Source of the DNA: Aplysia californica
Lineage: Eukaryota > Mollusca > Gastropoda > Aplysiida > Aplysiidae
Assembly: GCF_000002075.1 (NCBI RefSeq)
Contig: NW_004797428.1
Coordinates: 945,298-1,009,297 of the forward strand
DNA length: 64,000 nucleotides
Direction: 5' to 3'
Shown here piece after piece: positions 33,870-45,721 of this stretch (its first letter is position 1; every line of letters begins with the position of its first letter). The notes under the pieces are model-generated. The model saw only the letters and a list, made by a program, of their open reading frames with translations, did no database searches and was not told the origin of the DNA. Made by a program: the position numbers and the translations under genes.

Positions 33870-34835
33870 ATTTCAATACTCAAAACAAAAATTCTTTATT
33901 TGTTTTTTTTTCGCGTTTTTGTATCAAATGACAAAACAACCGATGGGTTTATTTACAGGTGAAATGAACAGTTTTTCCAAGGTAAATTTTCTCCCCACAA
34001 CAACTGGAAAAATGTAATGTCAACGTTTGGTCAAAAGATAATTTGAAAGATAACCCAAAGGAACAATAACGATTAGGATATTAAAATACAGATAGATATA
34101 GATAAGATAAATATACAGCAAAAATGTAAATATGATAACTTGAAATTAGTAATCCAAATACGTTCATTTATAAGCATAAAAGCTGAATACTAAAGAAAAA
34201 CAAAAACACAAAAGAAAAAAAAAACAGGAAAAAGGAAAGGGAAAACAAAAAGCCAAAGAAAAGTAATTAAAAAACCACTTCAAAAACTAAAAAGAAAAAT
34301 AGCCTCAAAACGTGTAACCAAAAAAAAAACCAACTCAGATGTAATAACCCTTAGACAGCCCATAAGAGCCAGCTTGTTCTGATATGAAATCAAAACTAAT
34401 AATGGCAGTGATCAATCCTGTCCCTTCCTAAACACCCAAGAAAAATCTCACCAAAACTTCACATTTTACCACCAATAACTAAATAGTCCATTAACTCATA
34501 TGGGGTACATAAACTAGAGGTACAGTGCTATATAAAAAAAAAAAAAATTCTATGCGTCTGAAACTTCGGAATCTACTAAACTGGTACCTTTGTGCCTTTG
34601 TTTTGTTTAGTTTTTGTTTTTATTTCTCTTGTATATCAATTTATGATCTTACTGAATTCCTAGTTGCTTTTTTTTTTTTAATCTTTTAACGATTGTCTCA
34701 AATTGGATTACAATTTCAAGTTGATACTTATATGACATGCTTTTCCGCTACAAGTGCATAAAGTACAACAGTGTCTGCATTCATTTCCAGCACAAATCTG
34801 CTCTGCGTTTAAGCTCAACTTCACGCCTTCTCTCC
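33870..34835 (-). other. Probable 3' UTR of the ELAV-like gene
   Basis: Begins right after the TGA at 34838-34836. A minus-strand AATAAA lies at 33900-33895, followed by T-rich sequence. On the sense strand the whole stretch is strongly U-rich, with many long U tracts (for example opposite 34195-34330). ELAV/Hu proteins bind U-rich RNA, so self-binding is plausible but unproven. Transcript end inferred. Confidence 0.45.
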
Positions 34836-37800
34836 TCAGTTGGCTGCAGCTTGGTTTTGCCCCTTGAAGCTCACCTGTAGACAAAAAAGAATCATAAAAA
34901 CCACAATCAAAACATATTTCTATTTTTTTCCTTTCATCCTTTTAGCAGAACCACAAAACCCTGTTTACTAACACTGCAGTACAGATATAAAAACTCCACG
35001 CAAGTCCAACAATGTAATCAAAATGGCCACTACCGTACCTGACTCCACTCTACGCCCACTAGTTAATGGACCTTGATTTTATAGATTTTTTAAAAAACCT
35101 TATCTAGTAAGGGCACGTACCAAAAGCCTGTCGACTCATTTCAGTTTCATTAAGTGGGCAAAGTAGCAATGGCACATGTGGAAAAGGGGCTCTCGTGGCC
35201 TACAGGTAAAGGTGTTGGCCTCATTCAAAGGTCCTGGGTTCGAATCCCGATAGCGACTGAAAAATTTTCCTCTCTAAAATTGTCTCCTTTCAACTCCTTT
35301 CCTGCTCTCTAACAATGTTCTGTCATCTGCTTTTATCTCCTCCTTCTGCCGAAACGCGGGCAAAATTCAAAATTTCTTCCAACTGAAAAAGTTATAATTA
35401 ATGTATCCCGTGCGCTCATATGACCTTATGCAGTTGCAAGCGCCCTTAAACACCCCCCCCCCCCCAAAAGAGTGGAACGAAGGCTAACGACATCCCATTT
35501 CATTGTCAGGCAATCACATCCATCTTGTCATTTAAAATCTCTTCATTCCGTTTTACACAAAAGGTAAATTTTGCCCATTCTCTACCTATGCTGGCAATGG
35601 AGAACAAAGTAACTCAAAACTTCAAACTAGAAAGTGAAAGTGATCCTTGCAGTAGATCAGAAACATAACAGTACATCATGACCCTTGCATCAACTCAACT
35701 GTCTTCACTAGTCGTGCAAGTCACATTACTTGTCAACAGATTTTTAAAAAGACCAATTCCCTTCATTATCAACATTTAAAAAAAAAAAACCAAACCAAAG
35801 TACACGTTTCTATCTCTGCTAGATCAATTGGGGTTTCTTTTTCAGTATAAAATTCAATGTTCAACAAAAAAGAAAATAAGAGACACCAAAGAGACAATCA
35901 CTGCAATTTACAACACAAGCAGTCACCAAACTAAAAACACTCTGGATCAAAGTTATGGACTGATTTCTGGGAAATTTTTTTCGTGGAATGAAACAAATGA
36001 CTTCCCATAAGTTCAAGCCGGATCCTGTGTTTTTAGCGGCATTTATATAAAGGCTATGGGCGATATTGACGATCCCGCATTTTCCACCGAACGGTCTCAC
36101 AGATCTGACTGGCCATCCCGAGTTTTCTTTTTTACAGGAAACGTCTTCAGTGAGTTAATCTAAGACATGTTCCAGCACACCACTCTTCAGAACCCAAGAT
36201 TATGAAGAACCATTCAGCAAACCCTAAATCATATTTAGGAAAAAAAATTAAATGTAGGTGTTTTCACATCCTCATCGACACAATTTAGAACTTTCAGAAA
36301 GCGGGTTTCCACTCTGCCTGTCAGGGCCAACCCAGGCTCAGAGGGATACAACGTGCTAGCAAAAAGACTGAGATTGATCAAAATTCACACACAGAAACTG
36401 AACTTGTGCATTCTGAGTGCAATGGCAATGTGCCTGACCGTTACACCACAGAAGCCAGAATAAATCTGTTCATTGCCCACGGGGAGTTACATACCTGCAA
36501 CACACGGCCTTGGAAAAAGTAACCATTCAGACAGTTGATGGCGTTCTGAGCTTCTTGGTAGTTGGTCATGGTCACAAATCCATAGCCCTTGCACTGGTTC
36601 TTTTCATGGTCCAACATGATGTTCACTTTTTGCACAGTGCCAAACGGTGAGAAGAGCTGCCACAAGGTGCGGTCCGTGGCGTTGAAGCCAATGTTGTACA
36701 CAAACAAGGTGTACCTGAGGAGACACAATCTCTCAGATATGGCGTTTCCAAGAAACGGAAAATACAAATTAAAGCCAAGCACTAAAATAGTAGCGAAATT
36801 GGCAAGACGCGGAAAAATAAAGATTTATCGTATCTTAAATCTTTTCATTATGTACCTGTTTTCAATCCAAAGAATAGTCATGTATAAGAAAAAAAATAGG
36901 GACCTGAAAATTTGTTCCCTATGTGCTTGTTTGCTACATATGCATGCTCGACTGTATATATATAAAATGATATGATCTCAGTATCTAAACCATGATATTA
37001 GATTTTTTTAAATCTTGGCACTTTTAAACAAAACTTAGAAAGTATAGTGTTGAAACTGTTCTAAGACAACCTCTCGAAGAATGCCCAAAAAATGAATAAT
37101 AGCCTCAACTTTTACTTTCTATATACATATATATCCAGTAGTTGAAATCCTCAGTATTTCTTTACAAATGACATCAATTCCTCATGTAAAGAGTGAAGCT
37201 TGGTAAACAAAATTAGTCTTGTCAGTCTCTTGGCCACCAACTACAGGAGAATTTCTCTGGATTTTCAGTCTAAAAACAGCATAGAGCAAAAGTGCCAAAT
37301 GAACGATTCCCAATTACCTGAACGCACAGGCCTCAACCCCGCAATATATCAACTTTTGGACATGACATGTCCTACTTTCCCTTTCCTAACTTACTGTAAA
37401 CTTTACGGAAAGAATTCCCCTTAAATGTGTTCAACCAACAGCATAAAAAGAGAAAGTGTTGGATCTGAATCCACAGGGGAAGAAATCAAGAAGAAAGTCG
37501 AGCCAAACCTGGAGATTAGTCGCAGGAAAAGATTTACAGCAAAGTGGAAAGACATGGAAAATGTCAAGAGGCTAACCCAGGAGAGGGAAAAGAGAAAAGT
37601 GTTTGTCCATGGCCTATACTTTGATCCATGGTGAGAAAAGTAAGGATGGTGATGTGATGTGATGGTGAAGACATTCATTATAAAACAAAATTCTGACTTA
37701 CCCGCCCTGCTGAGCTTGAGGCATTCCAGGTCCCTGCCCGTTGAAGTTACCAGCCATTGGGTTGAATCGCTGGAATCTGTTCATCTGGTTCCTCATTGGG

Positions 37801-40800
37801 CCTGGGGCGGCAAAGTTGGGGATGGGCACATACTGCACTGGACCTTGCTGTTTCAGCTTCTTACTGTTGTCGTCAGCAAATTTGATCATGATAGCCTCTG
37901 TGGCACCCTCTGGTACTTTCCCGCTCAGACATTTGATTGCATTCTCTGCCTCGTCCCGTGTGTCGTAGAGAACAAAGCCCACCCTCTTGCTGATGCCCGT
38001 CGATAGGTCGACCAAAACGCGAGACTGGATGATCTTCCCGTAAGGCTCAAAGATTTTGTTGAGCTCCGTTTCTTTCCACGCAACTGGCAGATTTCTGATG
38101 TAAAGATTCGCTCCTTTGATCTGATCGCCCCCAGGACGAGCCAATGCTACTTTTATCCTCTTATTTTGAAGCTGCAGCCCAGACAGTGTCTCGATGGCAC
38201 GCTGAGCATCTGTGGGGTGCTGGAAGTCGACAAACCCAAAGCCGTAACTGTAGCCTGTTGACTTGTCGCGCACAATTTTCGAGCTTTTGACAGGACCGAC
38301 ACTGAGGAACATGGACCTGAATTCTTCATCTGTCAGGGTCTGGGGCAAGTAGTTGATGATCAAGTTGGTGCTGCTGGAGTCTGGGGAAAATAAATTATAA
38401 TAGCTTTGTAAGAACTGTAAAGCCCTAAGTATCACAAGATCAAGAACAGATAGGCAGAGAAATAAAGATAGACGATTGACTGCTGTCCTGCCTGAATTTC
38501 ATTAAAAAAACACAATGTGTAAGACAAGCGGTTTGGCCACCTGTAACAAGTGTCACCATGTCAGCCATCCTCCAGAACCTATAATATCAAGTATCCATGC
38601 TACAAAGGATGGATTGAGGAAATTTATGGAACCCTGAGAAACTGCAACATCTCATTGAAAGAGTAGCTGAATTGACCTTCCATTGAAAAACTGCATCTCC
38701 CTTTGAAGCTCAACAGGAACAGAGAATCAAAAAGTTTTAAAAAGTAACAGCTAAAGTATACACTTGCAAATACTGTGGCGCTAGTGGCCTAGTGGTTAAG
38801 ATACTGCACTCGTAATCGAGAGGTTGCCTGTTCGGGGGTTCGAGCCGCGGGTCCTACGCTATGTCCTTGGGAAAGGCACTTTACACGAATTTTCCTCACT
38901 TCACCCAGGTGGAAATGGGTACCCGGCCATAGACAGCAGAAGATCTCGTCGGTACATTGAAAACTTGCATGGGTAGCCTGAAGCCAGAGGTGTGAAAATA
39001 GATTGACCAATGCCTGCCGCCCTGATCGTACGGCCAGCCGAGAAAAAGAGTTCCTTGAATCATTGTTACATGATGGCAGTGAGGGGTGGCATTGGTGGGT
39101 GGGGCTAAGGGGGGAATCAAAAGAGAGGTCAAACAGCGGTCCTATGAAAGGAAAGCACTGGTGCTAAATATAAGTAAGACTGACGCATGCCATTATCAGA
39201 CAGGATGATACCATTGAGAGGTGTGAAGTTTTGACCACTGCTTGCCGATCGGATTTATCACCGATCTATCCTTGATCCTACCGGCTGGGCCTTTGAAGCC
39301 CCCCACAAACATCCATCTCCCCCTAAATTCCCCAGACGGAAAATGTCTAACACGGAATTTATTTCTGGCTCCCTTGCGATTCCGTCTTACACAGGTTCGA
39401 CTGTATATTGCAACATCTATGTTTTTGGAAAGGAAAACTAAAAAAGTGTCATATTTATTAAATATAGGCTACTGAATTTCTTTTAAAATCAAAGACACTA
39501 CGTGACTAAGTTGACTAACAAGCATTTGACCCAGTTTGGGGACTAAAAATCCAGCGTTTGTCAGCTTATGTCTCATAAAAAGATTTTTCACATTGAGACT
39601 TGAACAACAATGTAGAGCAGTATTGGATTAAGGAGGCAACACCTTTGCCACTGTACTACAAGATTGCCTTTCTTGTTAATTGTTTACTTTCTCACGTTTA
39701 ATTCCGGGGGAGGACTTGTTTTCAATGACAACTCAGTGCGCCATCGTCCCGATGCTCGATCAACAGTAGGCACTGTCGCTCCACAACAATAAACAATTTG
39801 AAACTAGGCACAGAACGCAAGTAGGAAGCTATGGGCGGACATGCGCAAGCCGCTTTTTCGTCTCAATCCTGGTTCGGCGTTTTCCGCGTGTTTATAAAAA
39901 AAAGAATCACAATTTGCGACCGAGAGAGGTTCAGCGGAGGAAGGAGGAAAGAAACGGGAAAAGCTAGGTGAAGCGGAGTTTCCGTTATTTAGTAGAAAAG
40001 TGGGAGCTATGCGATATAAAAATGCCTATTCACCAGCTTTTCATTCTTTTAAGAATTACCGATCCTCTTTTTAATACAACAACAACACCCCCCCCTCCCC
40101 CCTTCCAAATCACAAGGATCCAAACCAGAGGCATTTTAAATGAGTAGAAAAATAGCAAATAAATAAACTACCAATATTTAGAAAAACACAATGTACACAA
40201 CAACTAAAAAGTAATATGACAAACAAAAGACAAATTTAAGTTGACAAACTATAACAATCTAACCTTAAAAAAAACCAACTTAAAAGCCACAAAAATTGCA
40301 GATCAATGATTTCAACTCGCTTCATTACTGCATGATATTTTTAAAGGAAAGAATATTACATCTTCTTGATCAAATGTTTTAGGGTTTTTTCCCTTCTTTT
40401 CAAATACAAACCGCCAAAGGGCACATGCTAAACAATTATAAACAATAATTACACACCAACTTCATCACTAAGAAAAACTGCTGTAATAGATTGACATGAT
40501 TGTCTATTACAAGCACAAAGCTCATTGAATTCATGGAGGCAGCCATCAAGGGTACACCAGAACTGACTTTATTCAGAAGAGTTACACAACAGACCAGTGG
40601 CCAAAGGGGACACAAGCATGATATTTGTTACTACTTAGAAGATTTATGTCCCTCTATTCAGTACGATTATTACACAGATTAATTGTTACTTTATTACAAC
40701 TACCAATATAGATTCTATGTCAACAAGAGTCACAAAGTAATAATTAAATATCCATGTTACCATTACATAATTAAGTAAGAAGTAAAAAAATTCTTTACCA

Positions 40801-40838
40801 TCAACATCATAGAAATTACCATCATTCTGATTTTCCAT
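34836..40838 (-). CDS. ELAVL: ELAV/Hu-family RNA-binding protein, three RRMs, complete, 325 aa
   Basis: Coding exons on the minus strand: 40838-40799, 38380-37702, 36714-36495, 34874-34836. All introns are GT-AG; phases 1, 2 and 0 join cleanly. N-terminus MENQNDGNFYDVD, with an in-frame TAG upstream of the ATG. RRM1 about 19-95 (RNP2 LIINYL, RNP1 region YGFGFVDF), RRM2 about 105-182 (LYIRNL; KRVGFVLY, where Arg replaces the usual Gly), a 57-residue Q/N/P/M/G-rich hinge, RRM3 about 242-315 (LFVYNI; KGYGFVTM), C-terminus VSFKGQNQAAAN. NYLPQ, YARP-like ALARPGG and KCKGFGFVTMTNY-like strings place it in the ELAV/Sxl family. Such proteins bind AU- or U-rich RNA and control splicing, stability and translation. 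GYSYGFGFVDF and RPGG look Sxl-like, but RRM3 is ELAV-type. Unusual: RRM1, RRM2 and the hinge lie in one exon. A non-coding first exon probably lies near 44.15 kb. Confidence 0.92.
35187..35453 (+). mobile_element. SINE-B copy with internal deletion
   Basis: Head GCTCTCGTGGCCTACAGG with B box GGGTTCGAATCC, then CTCTAAAATTGTCTCC. The middle is missing, and the copy resumes at AAAATTCAAAATTTCTTCC before the shared tail CATATGACCTTATGCAGTTG. Antisense within the last ELAV-like intron. Confidence 0.75.
36291..36458 (-). mobile_element. SINE-E copy
   Basis: The minus-strand head TTCTGTGGTGTAACGGTCAG is tRNA-like; the 3' part GTTGTATCCCTCTGAGCC and GGTTGGCCCTGACAGGCAG matches 31040-31216. It lies in sense, about 37 bases after the RRM3 exon of the ELAV-like gene. 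Confidence 0.6.
36805..36954. mobile_element. TA-MITE family M2, one good end
   Basis: Interior GGGACCTGAAAATTTGTTCC and right end TGCATGCTCGACTG followed by TA, as in the other M2 copies. Left end not readable. Confidence 0.5.
38600..38710 (+). mobile_element. LINE-tail remnant (GRPRKRW family)
   Basis: Reads GWIEEIYGTLRNCNI and KLHLPL, parallel to the fuller copy at 44715-44850. Frames are broken. Too short to class. Confidence 0.35.
38775..38985 (+). mobile_element. SINE-D copy, 3' truncated
   Basis: Clear A box (TGGCCTAGTGG) and B box (GGGTTCGAGCC), then CCTTGGGAAAGGCACTTTAC and CAGGTGGAAATGGGTACCC. Stops before the usual ATATGCGCTATACA end. Antisense in ELAV-like intron 1. Confidence 0.75.
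38986..40798 (-). other. Intron before the RRM1-RRM2 exon of the ELAV-like gene
   Basis: No exon recognised inside. A fragment TTACACAGGTTCGACTG at about 39390-39406 resembles a pogo-like MITE end. The stretch 40080-40480 is A-rich on the plus strand, hence U-rich in the transcript. Confidence 0.4.
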
Positions 40839-42745
40839 GGTGTCCAAATTTGTGCAGATTTGTTCAGAGCTATGCAGCTAATATATGTGGCACCACTTGC
40901 TTCAGGGGGCAGAGGCCAAGCCATGACGGCAAAGGGCGATGCAGGAGCAGGAGGGAAAAAAAAATTACAAAAAAAAAATTAAAATCCTCCTGAAGGAAAA
41001 AAAGATGGAATTACAATTTATACGTCATGAAAATTCGTCAGGGAGAAATCTTATGTGAAGCCATCAAACAAAGCAGTGTTCACTCGATTCACAATTTAAA
41101 ACATCGTGAATTATATTGTTGATGACTGAAAAGAAAATGACATTATAATTCTCACCTCTAGACATAATATATATATGTTATTATCTTTACAACTTAAACG
41201 AGCCATTTTAGAAAAGACGCATAGACAGTATCAGTGTATTAATAAGAAAGTAACAGCATATGAAAAGGGGAATATTTACACACATCAAAATTAGTATTTC
41301 GTCCAATTGCTTATAAAACAAATTACACCAATAGGAAAGAAAACAGTATAGTTGAAGGGAAAAACAAACAAAAACGACTTTTCTATTTGTTCATCCTCAT
41401 CTAGGAGTAGTCTAGTAGCACTAGATCTAGTAATAGTAATAAAATAATAGTAAGTGTACTTTACACACAAAAAAGATACATATTAACTGTACAAGATAGT
41501 TCAAGACAGTTCCAAAGTTATGCCCTACTCTTACATGAAGGGATGCATTTCGATGTTAATAAGCGGAGGAGAACTGAGCAATGAAAAGAGGAGACATGAC
41601 TGAAGAAGGCAGTCCACAAGACTATTTTAACTGAAGCTGTACACTGCTTGTACGAATCACATTATATCTTTAAAAAAAACAAAAAAAGTATATAAGCAAA
41701 CCGAAAGCCTTATTTCAAAATAAGTAGTAAGTGCATGCAGCTTTCAATGCACCTTGTTTAGTCAAAATGAAACCGTATCAACAAGAGGAAAAAAGAAACA
41801 ACCAAAAAAACAATAACAAAAGCAGGGAAATTGTAACATATTCAGACAAATAAGGATTCTTCTTAATTTAACTCCTAATGCTGACAAACAAAAAAATTAA
41901 ACAATTTCAGACAAAAAAAACTCATTTAAGCTCAAACTTCAACAGTAGTAATAAGTGAAACAGTACAAACGAATACAAGTAAATTACACAGTAGAAATAA
42001 AAAATATATAGGGAAATAATAAGGTATTAACCATCATATAGATAAAAAAAATATTTACCCTTCTCTAATCCGAAAGAAAAAAATCAGTAATAATCTATAT
42101 GAGAAAAAAAAGAAAATGCAAAGTCAATTAATGAGGCATCAAAAACATTAAAGATACTGCACATGAATTTTATGACAGATAGAAATAGAAAGATGGAGAG
42201 TAAAATAGCTATATATATATCTATCCAACAAAAAACAATAAACCCTCTGCCCAACTAAGATAAATTTTTCAAATGTGTGACAGCAAAAAGTACCACTCTC
42301 CACTTTAAAGACTATTCAATTCAGATGACAAAACATGAAAAACATTCCTAAATATTTGTACTTAGAATGATCAACAGGTAGTCCCACTACTATCATTTTG
42401 CCACGTTTTTACTACTGGAGGACAATCTATGCTGTGTGCATGTCAAGCAATGAAAACACCTTAAAATCCTAAATGCTAATACTAATAGACATATCTTAAA
42501 TTGCAGAATCAGAAGACATTATTGTGGCCAATCGCAAACATCTATTGTAGTGTTGAAAAAGTTTTTTGCAATTCAACTCATTCAAAAGTTAAATTTCAAT
42601 TGTTTGATGGCCGGGTGCAAAGGTAAAACAGCGGTGCTCTGGCAATTGCTTTTAAGTTCTCTCCATTGTCCTACTGGGAAAACCCAAGAGAATATTCATC
42701 ACCACAAGCCACAGATGATAAATACTTGATATTTGATTTCTTTCA

Positions 42746-42935
42746 ATGGTCGAATGGAACGACTTCCGTAACGAGCAACCACCCCAACAAACACAATTAT
42801 CGAAAGAAAATACCTTACCCTCTCACCCCGGGTAAGAGGCCTAGATCTACAACTGCGCTATTCTCACCAAGGGTAAAAACTGGTTAAGAATAGAGGTGGC
42901 CTTACGGAAACGTTTCAATCCAGGCACAAGACAAA
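42746..42935. mobile_element. Short inverted-repeat element related to 4221-4340
   Basis: Left ACTTCCGTAACGAGCAACC and right GGTGGCCTTACGGAAACG are partly inverted copies. It also contains CTCTCACCCCGGGTAAGAG and GAATAGAGGTGGCC, the same words that make up the outer ends of the 51191-53739 foldback. A possible mobile relative or fragment of that element. Confidence 0.5.
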
Positions 42936-43278
42936 TTTTAAAATCAACATGATGAGTGCATCGCACATGTGTAGGCTAACTTAACACCATTGTCACTGAT
43001 TACCTCTACGAAATGATCTGATCTTGACCACATTAGGTTAGGCCAAAATTTAATAAGAGTAAAATTATAATTTTTAAGTCTTTCTCTAACAACATTGGGC
43101 CTAACCTATAGTTGTCTATAGGCCTACTATACGAGCACAAATCATCTTGAATTTAAAATGGAAATGTGGAGAAAGGGCAAGAGATTTAAACTCAATCAAT
43201 GGAGACAAGTGCAACCTTTACAAGTAACACTGAAGCCATGCCTCTAAGCTCGGTAAGAGCAGAGGTATAAACCTAATG

Positions 43279-43407
43279 CGGGGTGCCCATTACGGATGGG
43301 ATTGGCTGATCGTCCGACTCGATCACCTCAAAAACAAACGTGTTTGTTTTCAGTTTCAGGCGATCGAGTCGGGCAATCGGCCCGATCCAGCCGTAGTGGG
43401 CACCCCG
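43279..43407. mobile_element. 129-bp hairpin MITE
   Basis: CGGGGTGCCCATTACGG at the left pairs with CCGTAGTGGGCACCCCG at the right. Pairing continues through GACTCGATC/GATCGAGTC almost to the centre, giving arms of about 62 bp. Non-coding. Lies between the putative ELAV-like promoter and its coding exon 1. Confidence 0.7.
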
Positions 43408-44147
43408 TAAAACAGTCTGCCTACCCTACCACTGCCAAACAAAGGAAGTTCAGGCAGGTGCACAAAATCATTGGGCTACACTACTAAGACTAGATCTAGA
43501 TCTAGCTTACCTGGGCTCACTAACAGGTTAACAGGGTTAAACATTTTTCTAAAACAGCTAAGTCTAGATATCTAGATCTAGATAATCTTAGAGTTCTAAT
43601 TCTGAGTAGATCTAGAATCCAGATAGGGCCCCCAAAAGCCCAATCCCAAAGTACAGGGAAATTATTATTAATGAATTGGCCTGATTTAGGCTGGCTGATG
43701 AACTGATTTGATTCTGAGCCTGATTCTGATTCACCAGTCAGAGGCCAGGAGTAGATTTTCTTGATCTAGAAATCTAGGCCTAGATCTCCCAACATGCCTC
43801 TACATCCATATTCTCACACAGTTATACCTTATATATAGATCTAGACCTATCTAGCTACACAAATGACAAGATTTCTTCAAGAGAGACTGGTTGGACATGA
43901 AATGGCCCGCCGGTAACAACGTCTCGGGCAAGTCCCGCTCTCAATCTCATCCGAGACACAAGGGAATTTCACCATTTTTGTCACTGGAATTTCAATTAAA
44001 CTTTAGAAAGAAGATCTATTATTCACTTCCACCTATCTACCGTGAATACTGACTGTGGTGACGAATCTTCGTGCTCAGGGAACGGTAACTTGGAGACAAC
44101 TACTGTTGGTCAGACAAGACAATAAAATAACTGACCACACGTGCGAC

Positions 44148-44170
44148 GCAGCACCGCCATCTTATTTCCG
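44148..44170 (-). promoter_or_regulatory. Putative core promoter / YY1-type site of the ELAV-like gene
   Basis: On the minus strand AAATAAGATGGCGGTGC is close to the AAGATGGCGGC element found at animal transcription starts and TISU sites. It is about 3.3 kb upstream of the coding ATG, in a locally GC-rich patch (CGCACGTG nearby). Assignment to the gene is inference from orientation. Confidence 0.3.
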
Positions 44171-44462
44171 AACCAAGAGATAGCCATCGCCAATATTTGT
44201 AAAATTGTTTTACAACCAAAGAATACATCTAATGCGGTAAATTACAACTACCGAGGACTCTACGTTCATCATTTTAATTAATCATAAGCAAAAATAAATG
44301 TACATTACAACAGAAGCAACAGCAGACAACAAATTGACAGCGTAGATCGAACACCAACATCACCTGAATCAATTTGACGGCCAAAGGAAAGACACGCTTG
44401 CGCATGCGTAAAAGCCTGACCTCATAATGAGGTCGCTGTGGGCGAGTATAACTCCGTAAGCT

Positions 44463-44702
44463 GTGGAGGGTACGGAGACCTTAATTAAGCCTTTGAATTC
44501 CAAAGGCCTGTTTCGGGTTGTTGAGATCCGTGATGAAAAAAACAAACCAACATTATATTACAGAATAAAAGCCCAAGAGGAAAAACAAAAATACAAAGAA
44601 AGAAAGAAATATCATCGCACAGCTCCTCAAGAAAACTTAAGTTTTGAAAAATCACCAACTTCTAGCCTCGAGAGCCTACAACACCAAGCACTCAGGCTAT
44701 AA
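44463..44702 (+). other. Unrecognised 79-codon open frame
   Basis: Lysine-rich frame beginning MEGTETLIKPLNSK. No family recognised. It directly precedes a LINE-like GRPRKRWIEG fragment, so it may be part of the same decayed element rather than a gene. Confidence 0.15.
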
Positions 44703-44714
44703 AAGATAATATAT

Positions 44715-44850
44715 TATAAAGGAGGAGGAAGGCCACGCAAAAGGTGGATCGAAGGTGTCTAGGAAACCCTAAGAAAACATAACATCACAACTGAAAGAGC
44801 TGCGAAACTGGCCTACTGTAGAAAACTGCATCTCCCCTTGACGCAGATGA
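44715..44850 (+). mobile_element. LINE-tail remnant (GRPRKRW family)
   Basis: Reads GGRPRKRWIEGV, a stop, then ETLRKHNITTERAAKLAYC and RKLHLPL. The GRPRKRW block with a following helical tail is typical of the extreme C-terminus of several LINE ORF2 proteins. Sister fragments at 38600 and at 60872 (minus). Confidence 0.45.
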
Positions 44851-45059
44851 AAAAGTCAAAAGTCAAAAGTAAGTACCAACCTCTAAAACTAGAATAGTTT
44901 ATCATCCAGAGCAGGATGGTAAATAAGCATGATGGCAAGCAATCTCAAATTTTGTTTTTCCTCTGAAGCATCCTTTATTGTTATTTCTTTCATCAAAGAT
45001 AAGTTTACAACGATGTAAGAAAGGATCCTCCAATTAATTGTTCTTAGGCCTAGAAGCAA

Positions 45060-45338
45060 ATGCTGGTGATTGTGACATTCTGCGCAGGTCAGTTATTCGG
45101 TTCTACTATCTTCCACCAACGTAACCTCGAGCACTTTCCGTCCACAACTCGCAACTGGCGCTTGGCAAGTATTAGCACGAATTACCGAGGTTTGCTTGAG
45201 ACAGCTCTCTCATTAGACATGTTGGTACCAGTTTCATTTAACTGTTCACAGGCAAGATTTTATTTTTATAAAGACTCAAATGCGTGTTACAGGCACACAG
45301 TGAACAGTGAAGCAATGTACGTGCCACGTTCGCTGTAA
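45060..45338 (+). other. Unrecognised 92-codon open frame
   Basis: Starts MLVIVTFCAGQLFGS, which could pass for a signal peptide, and has three further Cys. No family recognised and no supporting splice partners. More likely chance than a gene. Confidence 0.12.
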
Positions 45339-45367
45339 GTATAAGATGGGTCAGCGTGTGTGTGTGT

Positions 45368-45384
45368 GGGGGGGGGGGGGGGGG
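45368..45384. repeat. Poly-G run after (TG)n
   Basis: 17 G following a short TG tract. Length may be unreliable. Confidence 0.8.
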
Positions 45385-45721
45385 TAATAAACGTGTAATT
45401 AATTCCTTCCCTATGTTGTGCATAGATCTTTGTGTACGGCTTTGTGGACTGCGATACGCCCCTGTTCTCATCAACCTTCATCACCTCCACCCAACCCTAC
45501 CTCCCACCCCCCACACACACATAATATACACACACCCAAAGATACACATTGACATGATAGAGTACAAACATCCCCCCCCCCCCCACCTTAGGTGTCTCTG
45601 TATTGGGCTTTCTTCTTCACCTCAACTCATGATTGTCCAAGTCTTCCAAAGTCAGTCGTTATCATTTTTTTTTCTCCTGTGGTCTCTTTTTTTCTAGGGA
45701 TTCCAGTTCAGCGGCTGTCTG

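Larger units (their letters stand above)
40839..44170 (-). other. Upstream region or 5' UTR intron of the ELAV-like gene
   Basis: A long stretch without coding signal. 40950-42500 is strongly A-rich on the plus strand (U-rich sense). It holds a short inverted-repeat element, a 129-bp hairpin and a dense set of TAGATC motifs (43486-43620, 43760-43855). An upstream out-of-frame ATG overlapping the main start (about 40924) could be a uORF if that exon is used. Confidence 0.4.

Noticed and set aside
36589-36975. 128-codon plus-strand frame
   Set aside because: Antisense of the ELAV-like RRM3 exon and its flank.
37659-38006. Plus-strand frames
   Set aside because: Antisense shadows of the RRM1-RRM2 exon.
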